From: Carposina sasakii
Taxonomy: Eukaryota; Arthropoda; Insecta; Lepidoptera; Carposinidae
Direction of reading: 5' to 3'
Assembly: GCA_014607495.2 (NCBI GenBank)
Contig: CP053165.1
Coordinates: 6,588,906-6,652,905, forward strand
DNA: 64,000 nucleotides
The position numbers were made by a program, and so were the translations under genes. Below are positions 21,956 through 33,605 of this stretch, one piece after another; the stretch's first letter is position 1; each line of letters opens with the position of its first letter. Below the pieces are notes generated by a model that did not search any database, was not told the origin of the DNA, and saw only the letters and a program-made list of their open reading frames with translations.

Positions 21956-23286
21956 TATATGGGTGAATTTCCCAGGTACGTTTTTAGCGCGGCGTGGATG
22001 AAAATCGTAGTGGAAAGTGCAAAATGCACATTTATTAATTTTTTTTCATTAAGTTCAGACAGTGATCTAGACTAACGTTTAAAACTTAGGACCAAAATCT
22101 ATTTGTTTACGCATTAAAAAAATTATCAAAGGCTCTAAATCTAATTGCGGTGCTATGTCCCCACTTCATTTGCAAAAATAAATTTGGCTATTTAAATTTT
22201 CGGGTGAATTAATTTAACAGAATACATACATATTTTAAAAATACATTAAATAACACTATTATTTACACCATGAGCAGTAATTTAACTTAACCCGGTAGTA
22301 CCTGTAACGGCTTTTTAAAAATGTCCCGCGGAAAAAGTCAATAACGCTGGCGCATTTTGAACATTACACTATTTCATCATAATGAATGAGATAGATGCTA
22401 AGCTATCTTTCCCCGCACTGCTCTGTCAAGCCATCGTATACCAAGTACAAGGATGTTTGATACACTGAACAGTTTTCCCGCCAAAAACGTAAGTATAACC
22501 TGCGGTGGCGCAGGAATACAAATTTATCATATAACGGTGTCATGTGTATTTAAAAAACTAAAAGGCTGTTTAAAAATAAATTTTACAGATGATTAAAGAT
22601 TAGATGTATCGACGTAATTGCAAATGAATTATTACAATTAAAATAATAGTGTCCGTTATAATTTGAAATTTGTTACTTAATTCTAAGTACGGTGTCGCAC
22701 ACTCCAGTGGCTCCGTTGGCAAAAAAGAGGGCCACCGTAATATAATAATGTCACCGTAATTGATATTTTGTCTTTTTATATACAGGATGACTGGAAAACG
22801 GGTATTATTTCTATTGAGATGTAAAAGTACTGCCCATTTTCTACCTTCATGGGTAGGAAGACCCATTAAAAAATTTACGGCTTCAGGGTTATGCCCCATT
22901 TTGTAATGTTTTTAAAATCACCTTATTATTAAATGGAAATGCATAAAAAACTAAAATACGTGTATATTTCAGTAATTCAACTAGATAAATAAATAATCAT
23001 TGGAGACAAAACAACAGACATCAACTTGGCATTGTCAAAGTACAATTACCAAAAGGTTTATAATTTTTTTTCCTGATTCTTTCCTATTCATTCAAAATAA
23101 TGATTTCACGTAATTCGCACACTTAATTAAACTAAATTCAAAAGGTATAATTATGAAAAAGCTTACCAACAGCTGACTAATAAGAATTTTAAAAGTGGTA
23201 TCCTATGGCGCGACAACCTTTTTTAACAAGTAACCTAAGTTTGTAGTCAAATTTAAAAAATACAAAGGTGATGAACTGACATTATA
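21956..23286. other. AT-rich sequence with one CAGGATG-type end
   Basis: TATACAGGATGACTGGAAAA at 22,782-22,801 resembles the left end of the CAGGGTG-type small elements, but no matching right end was found. The minus frame 22,600-22,899 overlaps it and is not recognised. Otherwise nothing. Confidence 0.4.
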
Positions 23287-23306
23287 ATATATATATATAT
23301 ATATAT
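23287..23306. repeat. (AT)10 microsatellite
   Basis: Ten uninterrupted AT units within a slightly longer AT-only tract. Confidence 0.9.
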
Positions 23307-23356
23307 TATAGCATAAGAATCTTACTGCTATCCAAAGGCCTTTTCATGATGCAGTT

Positions 23357-23525
23357 CAACTCGAATCGAGGTCATACCGCCACCTCCATCTCGTCTTACT
23401 CCTACCCCAGGCAGCCGCTCTGTAGCATCCAGCCAGTTGCACTGTTCGTCTATCTTTCGGTGTCTAAACGACTAACATGGCCGGCACTTTTACTGTCCAG
23501 TTCCTTTTTGGTAGGCGATTAGCAT
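23357..23525 (-). pseudogene. Degraded LINE C-terminal fragment
   Basis: One minus-strand frame reads …NRLPKRNWTVKVPAM…, a stop, then TPKDRRTVQLAGCYRAAAWG, RSKTRWRWRYDLD and a stop. The order W-T-x-K-V, P-K-D-R-R, G-R-x-K-T-R-W-R and D-L-D follows the 'W..K..EW.P..GRR..GR..TRW.DDL' region of RTE-like LINE C-termini, as seen in the better copy at 20.1-20.5 kb. The internal stop and extra residues mark it as dead. The similarity is a by-eye judgement. Confidence 0.35.
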
Positions 23526-24341
23526 ACCTAAAGGTGTTCCTGATGCAGTCTGAGCACTGTAGGTCAATCGATAGACAGCATAAGCACACATATCGACAAG
23601 TAGACGTTATAAGATCATAGGAAGGGAACCGTTCCTAAATGAACTAAGTTCTTCCAGGCACTTGAGATTCATCTCACAATATTAATAGCTGACCAATAAG
23701 AATGTAATATTTTCTGAGTCCTGACTGTTCTCAGAAAAAATATCTATATATTGAATTTTCTACTGGCCTAGTAGGTGTACTCATGCACATAATTATTATC
23801 TACTTCAATCCCACGTTTTGTGATATTGATTATGACTTGGCCTTCGGTTCAAACTCAAGGAAACCACCCAAAATTGCTACTATAAACCCGAGTAACTTTG
23901 CGATAAACCCGAGTAGCTTGAACAAGTACGCCTGATGATAACAGAAGAGTTCTACATTCTACTTGCCTCAATATAACACTGCTATAGGCTGTAGCGCCAC
24001 GGAATGTATTTTTTGAAACCTATATTGGTCAGCTGCTAGTAAGCTTTCTCATAATAAATTACACCTTTTTGAGTAGCTTATTAAATAAGGAATTTAGTTT
24101 GATAAAAGGTACGCATGAGCCAGTATATTATTTTGAAAGAGTAGGGGCTTAATTGGCAAAAACATTTAACAAATTTTGCTTGACCATTCCATGTTGATAG
24201 ATTTTTGGGAGGTCAAAGTATAAAATGTGATTTATTTCTTATATGCCATTCTACTCATCTAAAAGGAGATTTAAAAAATAATAATAAAATGTCATATCTC
24301 CGACACTGTGAATTTCCGGATGGGGTGTTCCTTATATATAA
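23526..24341. other. AT-rich sequence, no recognised feature
   Basis: Contains a local duplication (AACCCGAGTAACTTTGCG and AACCCGAGTAGCTTGAAC at 23,886-23,922). No gene is seen. Confidence 0.45.
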
Positions 24342-24693
24342 ATAGTGGACGCCCGCGACTTCGTCCGCGTGGAAATTGAATTGTAGCTTATATGACACGT
24401 TTGTCGGTTTACCATAGCAGTGCCATCTATTGATTACTTACTCAATCCAGTCGAAAAGTATCGACATCTGTTAGAATCTTTTGGAGTTAACAGATAATTG
24501 TGACTGTCAATTAATTATAGATAAATAATTTGCAATAAAATAAAATTGCGACTATAATTAAAGATCTAAGCTATCCTATCTCTCAAGTTGGACCAGACTG
24601 CTCACGGTGTGCCAATTTAATTTAAAATCGGTTAAGCAGTTTAGGAGTCCATCGCGGACAAACATCGTGACAGGAGATTTATATATATTAAGA
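24342..24693 (-). mobile_element. Family S CTA-ended element, near full-length copy 2
   Basis: On the minus strand it starts TCTTAATATATATAAATCTC and contains ACGATGTTTGTCCGCGATGG, CTAAACTGCTTAACCGATTT and GGTCCAACTTGAGAGATAGG. It ends CGCGGACGAAGTCGCGGGC, GTCCACTATT. A 5' TC, a GC-rich stem just before the 3' end and a CTAG-like terminus (here CTAT) match non-autonomous Helitrons. No coding sequence. The Helitron assignment is inferred from termini only. Confidence 0.6.
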
Positions 24694-24784
24694 TGTAGCT
24701 AACGAGGTGCACTTTCAAATGTGAAAAGAAATGATCCTTATTTCTGGTTTTCGAAGATTTTTACGTACATATAAATAAATACGG

Positions 24785-24857
24785 CTAGGTTCCTGAAATG
24801 GTGTAGTCAGAACTGCGAGATCTTATAGGAGATACCATGGCTACTACGTTTTATGCT
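24785..24857 (+). repeat. Family B fragment, copy 7
   Basis: Carries GGTTCCTGAAATGGTGTAGT, CAGAACTGCGAGATCTTATA and GGAGATACCATGGCTACTAC, the 5' part of family B. Confidence 0.6.
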
Positions 24858-25379
24858 AAGAAAAAAGTCACTATGAAGCATTTTAAAGTAAGTAATAAAA
24901 TATTTCCCTAACTGTTAACGTGTTCCTTAAATTTGTTATCATAGTTTATAAGCTATAATCATGATGATAAACATTATTACCAACTAATAAACGAAAAATC
25001 TAAAGTTTTCATATTTTTATAAAATAAATATAATTTAATTAATTTAAGTAATTCGTATGATGTTCTCCTGTATTTATAATTCCGCTGGTTGTAATAAATT
25101 TCAGTGGAGAGATTAACAATTTCGGTGGTTTGATAATGATATCGGTGGCGATTGAAATTTTTAAATGCAGATATCTCAAGAAATAATACGTTTTTAAAAA
25201 TGTCTACCATATGACTGAATATTATATATTTTTAGCTATTACTTCGAATACAAAAAAGTTATAGAAAGTGGATATAAAATTTCGCCAGCGTAATTAGTCA
25301 AAAATCGAGGTTGTTGAAATTCACCCATATCTGTAATTTACTAACAAGTGACCTACATACATTAGTCTATTGTAGTCAT
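24858..25379. other. AT-rich sequence, no recognised feature
   Basis: GAAATTCACCCATAT at 25,316 is the inverse of ATATGGGTGAATTTC at 21,957 (see findings). Nothing else. Confidence 0.45.
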
Positions 25380-25446
25380 TTGCAGTCCACTGCTGGACGT
25401 AGGCCTCCCCCATAGCACGCCACACGGCTACTGCTATATTGCCCAT
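25380..25446 (-). mobile_element. Family U RTE-tailed SINE-like fragment, copy 1
   Basis: The plus strand reads TTGCAGTCCACTGCTGGACG, TAGGCCTCCCCCATAGCACG. On the minus strand this is the last ~40 bp of the RTE LINE reading frame (GEAYVQQWTA), joined upstream to unrelated GTGGCGTGC sequence. It is short and 5'-truncated. Confidence 0.6.
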
Positions 25447-26839
25447 ACTTATAGTAATAAGTACTATAGATAGGTACTTATTAAAAAAAAACATAACTTG
25501 CCTAATCCATCAATCCATAGAACTACTTAAGTACGGGTAGGTAGTAAGTAATCACATACAATAGGCTACTTTGTAACGATTATTAATCGTATCTATAAAA
25601 GCAATTACAATAATTAATTTATCTATCACAAAACGAGTATAAGTTACATTTTATGTGGCAACATTTCAGTTCGGTGTTACCAACAAAAGTGAGCTCATAT
25701 AAACTTTTATCACTTAGGTACTCGGAGCTCACTGCAGCGCCTATGTAGGTCAGCCACAATCTGTGTTATCCAACGAAACAAACTCGTATGTTGGGTTTAT
25801 ATATAGCATATTATTTAAAGGTGTACCTATGTTAGATTTTGGGTAAATTTTTTTTACAGTCAGATAGCCTATCTGAAAGATAAATCTGAGACAGTATTAA
25901 CTTTATCCTAGGCCATTTCACCATTGGAAAATTCGTCCCTAAATGTAGAGTTCTGTGGGTTCTACATTAATACTGATTTAACTTTTAACCGAGTACAGGA
26001 ATAACAGAATATTATTGCTGGAAGAAAATATTTTCTCGAGATAAGCTCGTTCCAATGTATGTAATCTGAGTTATTTAACAATGTGTGTACTTACGTACAC
26101 GTCAAATATTAATTAATTTAAGTTTAAGGTTCATAACATTATTATTATTATTATATGTATAGGTCTACCTACTAGGACTCGGTCGTTCTTCTAAATTTAT
26201 CGATACCTATATCAGACTAAGGGCTGATTTTCCCAAACTTGAATATAAAAAAAAAACATTTCGACTGACAAACATTAAACGTAAAATTGCACCTAAGTAC
26301 ATAATTATTTATACATAAACACACGTTTCCGTGGTTTTCCACCTTACCAAGATTAAAATAATGCAACAGGAAAATTATCATTTTTTTTTATGTGCGGTAT
26401 GTATCTAATATGTGCGAATTTTCAACACTCTCTTTGATGATAAACACAAAAAAGTACTTAAATTATAGGTAATAAAATTTCATAAGATAAAAGCAGAGTA
26501 GCTACCAAGCTTCACATTTTTATTACATTGTTTTTTTGCATGAATTTTAGATGTAGGTATAAAATACCTTTCGATAAAGCGCTATCTAGTGGACTCTGGT
26601 TAAATTACTACGTAAGCTAACGTGAACTTAACCACAACTTGGTAGAGTCGTAGAGCTGTGATAGTCACGATTTTCCGAGATTCCTTTATAATAAACTATT
26701 GAAAAGCCTAAAATTTTACTTTTATATAACAGTTTAAAATGTTATTTAATTGTGTCATTTATCAAAAACGGTTTTTCAATCGTATTTAATAAGTTTTTCG
26801 TAGATAAAAATTGTTAACCCATGTTTTAGTTACGTAAAT
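25447..26839. other. AT-rich sequence, short (ATT)n
   Basis: A short ATT run lies near 26,141-26,153. There are no repeats or gene signals that I recognise. Confidence 0.5.
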
Positions 26840-27247
26840 GATCGCTAGGAGCTCTAGTGAGCCGACATGAAGTGAGACTCAAATTCAATATGGCGTCGGC
26901 ATTCGGCTCTGGAACAGGGCGGGGAGCGCAGTCGTCGTTTCGACACTACCATACTTACGCGTATTTACGACGAAAACGTCTCGTTCGTGACTTCAACGCG
27001 TGTGATACAGCTAAATAATACAGTGTTTCTGTGTTAGTTCATATTGTTTGTGTTATCATTTGTGCATAATGGTGATTTGTGGTAAATAACGTGAAACTTA
27101 GGGCAACAATGTCTAGTTGACATGTTTATCTGTGTCGTGTGTGAAGATTTTCCCTTCGCGTGAGGAGGCGCAGTGCGCGTGTGTGTGTGTTTGCGTCTGT
27201 TTGAGTGCAAGGATTCAATGATGGATTGCATTTCCATGGATGTATAG
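26840..27247 (+). promoter_or_regulatory. Candidate promoter and 5' untranslated first exon
   Basis: The composition changes sharply from AT-rich to CpG-containing (GGAACAGGGCGGGGAGCGCA at 26,910, several ACGCG and TCGTCG). An initiator-like GCAGTCG lies at 26,929. About 320 nt later a donor-like GTAAAT begins at 27,248. Short upstream ATGs are present and the last one (27,218) runs into TAG at the putative exon end, so the exon would be non-coding. No acceptor exon can be matched here. This fits the distant first exon of a gene with a long intron, but no transcript evidence exists. It might also be a conserved enhancer. Confidence 0.3.
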
Positions 27248-28084
27248 GTAAATATTACAGTATTCTGCTCTAATGATTTCTGACTTAGCCTGTAGCGGAA
27301 TGTGTCAAGCGAAACTCAAATACAGTTGATGCTTTGTTCTTAAACGTAGAGTGTACGTATCTTTATAATGTAATGTAGCGCATGTATTTCGGTGTAAGTA
27401 TCCTTGAATCGATAGGGATAACGTGGCTTTTCTGTGGATACACCGAGGAGCTTTCAGTATTTTTTAGTTTCACCTTATCGTTATGATCGAGGTTGTTCAG
27501 ACCTTGAGTCGACGATGCTTACGAAATATTTTCCTCCTCGGCTCATTGTGTAACGCACTGCGATTTCTCATATTATTTTGACAGTAATCTTTAAACAAAC
27601 CGGTAAGTTGGTAAGTACATATAATATAAAATTAGCAATATCTTCGTTATAATCTAGTAACATTCTAATTGGATTGTTATTATTACCTCACTGAATGAAA
27701 TTTTAGTATAATTAGAGAGCCATTCACATTACAATCATAAAGCACAATAACCCGAGCTTTTATAAAAAGCGTTCATGAGCACGTATGCCATTGAATCTTA
27801 ATTCATTACGTACATGCGGCAGGGTCGCGAGAATATGGTTCCCCTCGCTCCGTTCACTGCCTGATTATCAGCTTACAAAATGATTGAAGTCGCCCTGCTC
27901 CAACTAACGGCTAATGGATGTAGCCCCATCTCTTTCCCGCGTATATCAAAGCGTTTTCTTTTGCCTCTACGTACAGTAGCAAGCGTGTCTTTTTTGTCTG
28001 TGAAAATGTGGTTAATTTGACGCTTCTGTTGCAGTCTTTGAGGTAGTCATAGATTAAATAGGTCGTGGAAATACAGATGTTTAA
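27248..28084. other. Flank of the candidate promoter, tandem donor-like sites
   Basis: Two GTAAGT motifs stand eight bases apart at 27,603 and 27,611, after a T-rich stretch and TTTTGACAG (27,585-27,594). If real they would bound a very small exon with two donors. No independent support. Confidence 0.2.
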
Positions 28085-28296
28085 GTTCCTTTGTTTGGAG
28101 GGCTGTGCGTTGTTGTGAAAAGAGGAATTTTGGGGGTATCCGCGCAGCTAGACCGCGCAGTCAGACGGTAGATACACCCACGGGCGCACGTGAACTGACT
28201 TCCACCATTTATTGGCCAGTGAACCGCGAAATTTTCGGAAAGCGCTCCAGATTTCCCTCCAACACTCGCGCACCGAGCCATCTTATGGCACTCAAG
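28085..28296 (+). promoter_or_regulatory. Second GC-rich tract ending in a donor-like site
   Basis: About 210 bp are markedly GC-rich for the window (CCGCGCAGCTAGACCGCGCA at 28,140, CACGGGCGCACGTG at 28,179). One frame is open through the tract to ATG GCA CTC AAG, followed at once by GTAAAC (28,297-28,302). Read as an exon it would supply a start codon and four codons before an intron. It lies 1 kb downstream of the first candidate, a layout used by alternative first exons. The claim is inferential. Confidence 0.28.
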
Positions 28297-28302
28297 GTAA
28301 AC

Positions 28303-30949
28303 AAGATTTAAGCTACGCATAATAAAAATTCAAATTGCGAAGCAAATAAAACCTTTGTCCTATTATTCATGTGACTGAATTTTATGCAAAACGCTACACT
28401 AAATTATGTAGATGACCATAATAACTGCTACAAATTTGTTTCCAGTATCATCTGTTACAAAGCGTGAAAAAGAGAGAATCTCAAAATATTTTAATACGAG
28501 AAAAGAAACGAAAGGTAACAAACCTTTACGCTTAAGCACTGGGGAAAAGGTATAAAATTACGCCTCCTAATTTGATGCTCGCTATGAGCCGCAAGCATTT
28601 AGCCTCTTTGTTTATAATTTTAAACAAACACAACAAACACAAAATTTTAAACGTTTGAACGTGGAACTGGTATATTTATGTTCCGCATTGCTCATTTCGA
28701 ATTCAATTTCGAACACTTTATTCCAAGCTGCTTTTGAAATATAAAAGAAATAAATCGGCAACGGAATCGAAATATAGTGGAATTGAAGTTTGGCAGTTTA
28801 ATGGCATTTTAGTTTAGGGCGTTTTGCGAAATACTAAAGTTATTTTCTGTATTCAGGCATTGTTTCCGTCGATCTGCTTTTATGATGCATGTCGGTGAGA
28901 GCTGAGCGTTTCGCCACTTGTTTATTTTGCAACGAAAACTTTTGAATGTTTATTTCAGCGAGTGTAACTACAGCTTGGTTGTGTGATGCGATTAAAGTAA
29001 AAACGTATTGTTTGTCAAGTGGTGGAAGATTTTATAAAATATGTTTGACTTACACAATGGGACTCCGGTTTTCTGTACATGGAATGGACGGACAATACAG
29101 ATATTCAGAGTATGTAGATTCCGCAGTAATTGAGGAAAAGTTTGATAGAAACTCTATAATTGAAGATGTGGTTATGGGCTATACTATAACACTGCACTTA
29201 TCAGTATCTTAAAATGCTGTTTTGCAATTATTGATAATATTTTGTAAGTGTGTAATCTTAATGGTACCTTGATAAGATTACGTTTTTTAAGAACTTTTTT
29301 GTAGCAGTGATATGCAATTAAAAATAAATAATGTAAGATAAAATATGGTCAGGGCAATATTAGAAAAGCATCATGTCGATATACCTATTACTTATTGTGT
29401 AAGAAAAAAAATAAAACTTACCTATTGCCATTTACATCCTAAACAGAAATAACTAGTGGGTATAGTACCTACTTACATGGTGAGCTCTACCTATTTGTGT
29501 GTAGGTGTACAGAAAGGAAACCATTTGGATAAATATTTTTATATCTTTTAACAGCCCTTTTAAATATGAATACTTACCACCTTAGTTATGAACAATCACA
29601 GTTTTATTAAAACTTTGCAAGTTCAATGGTTTTATCCCCTTTACAACACTTTAGCTTCTATTCATATACATATAAGGTAAGACTTGTACAAAATAGGTAA
29701 ATCTATATTTAAATTGAACCGCGAATTAGCGCACATGCCGTTGATGAAGTTGCTTGTTGATGAAATTAAAACTCTAAAACATGTCCCAAAATATCTGTGT
29801 TATCTTCAGAGATATTATAATAAAATGGTCGCGGTGGTTTTCATCCTTATGCGCTTACAACGCAATTAAAATTTCATCCATAAAACATATTTTTGCAAAT
29901 ATAATTAACCGTAGGTACAAAGCAATAAGCATAGTCGATAAGTTATGGTAAAGTTAAGCGCCAGTTTGTCCACTAAAAACTTAACTAGTTTGTTTCTAAC
30001 TAAGTACCTACAGCTGAAAGTTTTCTGTTTATTCTCGAACGTAACACACCAATAGTATGCCTATTTTTGTAACTAACCAATAGTTTGGTCTATAAATGGA
30101 CAAAGCCTCGTGTGTTGGTAATTGGGGGATTCACGTTGTCAAAACGATTGTTAACATCCTTAATACTTTAAGTAGATAATATGAATTATTTGATACGTTT
30201 AAAGACACTTCACACGAATGGGGTTTATAAATAGGTTTTAGATCCATGTATGGGCAGAGCTCCTCTTTACCTTCTTTTTGTAAGATAAACCCTTTTATAT
30301 TATGAATATTTTAATAAATTGGAAACCACTGAAATGCCATTTAAGTAGGTATCTTGTTCGATTCGAATTGGTTCCTGAAGTAAAACATGTTAAGTCATTG
30401 ATTGCCCTAAATAATTTAAATAAAAAATCCTTTATAATATTCGGTCCGATATCGGTAAAAAAATTGGGTAATTTTCTAAAATTATTAGAAACAATCCTTC
30501 TTTCAATCCGTTAATGTTCGTAGTCTGTGACCCGCTAAGCGCTCGACTTCATTTAGATTGGATTAATTACCTAGCTTAGCGTACGCATGTAGTAGGCGCA
30601 AATTAATTGTAACTCTTATTGTAAGAGACACTGATATGCAAGTGTAGCAAATTCGAAACCTTGCGAGTTATCATTAACCTTACAGCAAGATTTTCTCCGT
30701 TGCGGAAGCAATACGCCGCCCGCTATAAACAGTGTAAAGCGACATCTCGCTTCTACAATTATTGAGGCAACCACCCTTTACATGTGTTTATTAATCTGTG
30801 CTGCAAACATGTGATTTTGAGTAAAAAAATATGGATAGGTTCTTTATAGTGACCTATTTTCATAGTTTTTCGCTTAACAAACCTTTTGCTGTTACAACCT
30901 GTGCAGTCTGAGAAAGGACATTTATCCAGAAAAAAAAACATTTATAACA
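28303..30949. other. Long AT-rich stretch, no gene recognised
   Basis: The open frame 28,946-29,212 (88 codons) is the longest here. Its reading is not low-complexity, but I recognise no domain and no family. Other frames at 29,684 and 30,302 are AT-driven. No shared repeats were found. Confidence 0.45.
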
Positions 30950-31011
30950 TGGAAAATTTCGACATTTTGTTTTTTGCAGTCCGCGCGAAAGATTTCGCAA
31001 GCGTCCGCTAG
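30950..31011 (+). mobile_element. Family S 3' end fragment, CTAG-T
   Basis: It shares ATTTCGACATTTTGTTTTTT-GCAGTCC with the minus strand of the copy at 16.1 kb. It ends TTTCGCAAGCGTCCGCTAG followed by T. Upstream sequence diverges, so only the terminal stem region is common. Confidence 0.5.
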
Positions 31012-32526
31012 TACATATCTTACAAAAGTCATCGTGGAAAAGGAAATGCAATTGATTGTTTTATCAATATGACGGACTCTGCATATCACCTTACCTACTT
31101 CGGTGGCGGAAGAACGTAAACGTGATAATTTCATTCATACTTTCATTATTGTCGGCGACGTGTCGCGACTCCATTGTGTCGATTGCATTTATGGCCCTAT
31201 TATAACCCTTACTGCAGCTATAAACCCGAATATAATTTTTGTGGCAATTTGTTCGTTAGCCCATATTTTTTATGAGACTAGCCTGTATTTGACCTCAATT
31301 TTGCTTAATAAAATTATACGCGTTTAGGCTCTTGCACCACTGTAATGTTTGGATTCATGGTCCTTACTTACAACCTTAGCTTACAATATGGCGTATTTTT
31401 CTTTTTGACATATGTAAACGAAACGAAAGGAAAAGAGATGGAGTATTTGCTAAACGAAAATAACAAACTATCTGAGATTTAGGCAGTTGATGCAAATAAG
31501 TTAAACCGCGGGAAATCAATAAACAAACATCCAAGTTAAGGCAGAGTTTTAAAACAATTTATAATCGAGTTGTGTTTTGATATAAGAGATTTCCTTTACC
31601 ATTTTCCCTTGAATAAAGAAATTGAAGTTACGCCGAGTCGGCTAGGACTTTACCTTCGAGGTATCAAAGAGATGCTCTCGCCTGGTATTTACGTAAATAT
31701 GCTGTCAATTTTTCTAGACAATATTGATATTGCAGTGAAAATACATTATCGGTTATTGTTGGAATTTTGTAAAAAAAAAAATATTTGTTCAACGGCCATT
31801 ACAAGAGTCTTACGCAGCGGTTACCTAATTACATCTCAATTCTTGACGCCGAAAACACGCAGATATCCGCGCCGCCGCTGATTTTTGACCGGCGTCCGCA
31901 GCCGATAATTAATATCATCGGCGCACACGTGTAGTAGGTACATGTATAATACACAGATATTGTTTCTCCACAACTACATGCATGCTGCTACAAATTTTTA
32001 AAAGGCACAATAAGAAATTACGTAAGTACTGGGTATCTCTATCTACGAGTACGTCTTGTGTTCAGATAGGTTATCGGAATATTGGAAAAATTGGCCCTTA
32101 ATTCAACAATGTTAGTCGAGTTTAAACATTTTAATAAAATGGCTCAAATATGGGTAGTTATTGGTGTAGATATTTAAAGATTTTTGGTAAATGCCGATAA
32201 CATAAAAAAATACAGATACCCCCTTTAAATGAGGTACCTATATTTGAGGCCGGTAGAGCGGGGACTGCATTGCAGACATCTAATTGGGTCAATGTGGAGT
32301 TGTTGGACTATCCGAACTCACAAGAATGCTGGGGTAAACACCTTGGGATAGATACAAGTTGGGCATAGTTCAAACTTATTTCTATTGAAGTTAAGCATAG
32401 AAAATAATAGTTTCTAAAATAGAAAAGTTTGTGATCAGCGTGAAATTGATCCATAGTTTACATAAATGAAAAAAAATAATCTTCTAGGGTTTTTCTGTCT
32501 CTTACCTACATAGTATCTACTATAAA
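31012..32526. other. AT-rich sequence, no recognised gene
   Basis: The open frame 31,570-31,881 (103 codons) has no recognisable domain. A moderately GC-rich stretch at 32,250-32,370 was inspected and not identified. Confidence 0.45.
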
Positions 32527-32606
32527 ATCACGCTTCTTTCCTGGAGGAGTGGGCAAAGATCACTGACCTCCATTTCTTTTATCTACTTTCATAAGATTCT
32601 TCCGCC
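32527..32606. repeat. Family V repeat fragment, copy 1
   Basis: It shares CTTCTTTCCTGGAGGAGTGG, GCA-AGATC, CTCCA-TTCT and ATCTACTTTCATAAGATTCT with 39,452-39,560. I associate this phrase (cccggaggggtaggcagag) with common lepidopteran interspersed repeats. Class unknown. Confidence 0.6.
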
Positions 32607-32813
32607 ATCCTTACCTTTATACAGTAAAACTGTTGGAAGCATTAAAATCTAAATTGGTTCTCAGATGTATTGGAAATGAGAAAAAGAACAGAAAAAAGTA
32701 GAATTAAGACATATTTGTTTATTGCATAATGAATAGATAAATGCACTTAATCCAAGGAACGTAAAAAACGGAAAACGACTGTTGTACTATATGTGTACAT
32801 ATGTATTAATAAA
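32607..32813. other. Short AT-rich spacer
   Basis: Nothing was recognised. Confidence 0.5.
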
Positions 32814-33322
32814 GCGATGATAGCCCAGTGGTTAAGACATGCACCTTTCAAGCTTGAGGCGTAAGTTCGATCCCAGTCACGGGCCTGAGGCCCGACTCTG
32901 AAATGCCGCTTTCGAATCTTTCGGTCCGACCGATACCCGACCGAATCGAAGCCTTTGACAGCCTTTGACCCTACTACGAAATTGCTTCGGATTCATTCAT
33001 GAGTTCACAACTCATTCGGAACCATAGAGAATAATTCACATTGACTAATATTATAAGCTTTCTATTATAATATTAGCTTTTTATAATAATGTATTTAATA
33101 ATAATTTTATATCTTTACCTGCGCTATCGCATTGGACTAATGTCTGTAATGATGGTGAGAAGGGAGAAATAAATAAATATAATAATAATAATTATTATCT
33201 AGCCTATACCTGTCAAATAGAGTTCGATCGGACCGAATTAAAAAACGGCGAGACTGATCCGATCGAAAGAAGTTCGTAGTAGGAAACACCTCGATTTTCG
33301 GCCGATACTTCGTTTATCGTCA
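32814..33322 (+). mobile_element. Family J tRNA-headed SINE, copy with nested insertion
   Basis: The head GATGATAGCCCAGTGGTTAA has a box A-like TAGCCCAGTGG, and TAAGTTCGATCCCAGTCAC has a box B-like GTTCGATCCC about 40 nt later, so it derives from a tRNA at its 5' end. The body matches the minus-strand copy at 5268-5562: TTTCGAATCTTTCGGTCCGA, GCCTTTGACAGCCTTTGACC, AGTAGGAAACACCTCG. It is interrupted at 33,069-33,192. It would have been transcribed by RNA polymerase III and moved by a partner LINE. Confidence 0.7.
33069..33192 (+). mobile_element. 124-bp SINE-type 3' fragment nested in family J
   Basis: The uninterrupted copy at 5.4 kb shows the empty site. Here TATTAT is duplicated on both sides (33,063-33,068 and 33,193-33,198). 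The insert contains GCGCTATCGCATTGGACTAA, TGATGGTGAGAAGGGAGAAA and a tail of AAATAAATA and ATAATAATA units. Tail plus short duplication indicate a 5'-truncated retroposon. Confidence 0.65.
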
Positions 33323-33392
33323 TTTCAGAGTGTATAATCTCTACCAATGAATTTATTTCATGTACAGATTTTAATGTTTCAAAATTGTCACT

Positions 33393-33605
33393 TAGCTCGT
33401 GCCTCGGAAAGCACGTAAACCGTTGGTCCTGCGCCTAATCTCTCTCCGGTCGTGTCGGCATTCCGTCCCATCGGACTATAAGAGTAACGGAGCATCTGTG
33501 TTTGCGCACACATTTGTGCACTATAATATCTCTTGCGTACCAGACCAATCTCCGTAGAGGTCGGTCGCCTTGGCCGAAATACGGTCGGAGATCATCATCA
33601 TCATT
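33393..33605 (+). mobile_element. LINE or SINE 3' end with (ATC)n tail
   Basis: A GC-richer block runs from AGCTCGTGCCTCGGAAAGCA through CTCTCTCCGGTCGTGTCGGC and GTGTTTGCGCACACATTTGT to a tail of ATCATCATCATCATT. A defined block ending in tandem trinucleotides is the usual 3' terminus of non-LTR elements without poly(A). The phrase is familiar from lepidopteran repeats, but I cannot assign the clade. Confidence 0.6.

Noticed and set aside
23760..23780. miR-193-like string TACTGGCCTA
   Set aside because: Only the first ten bases resemble the microRNA, and no complementary arm forms a hairpin in the surrounding 100 bases.
28035..28055. let-7-like string TTTGAGGTAGTCATA
   Set aside because: The match ends after the seed and there is no precursor stem.
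28946..29212. An 88-codon open frame as an exon
   Set aside because: The composition is protein-like, but there are no flanking splice consensus sites I could defend and no known motif.
31570..31881. A 103-codon open frame as a gene
   Set aside because: The start is TTG, the flanks are AT-rich intergenic DNA, and the reading has no family resemblance. The basic C-terminus alone is not evidence.
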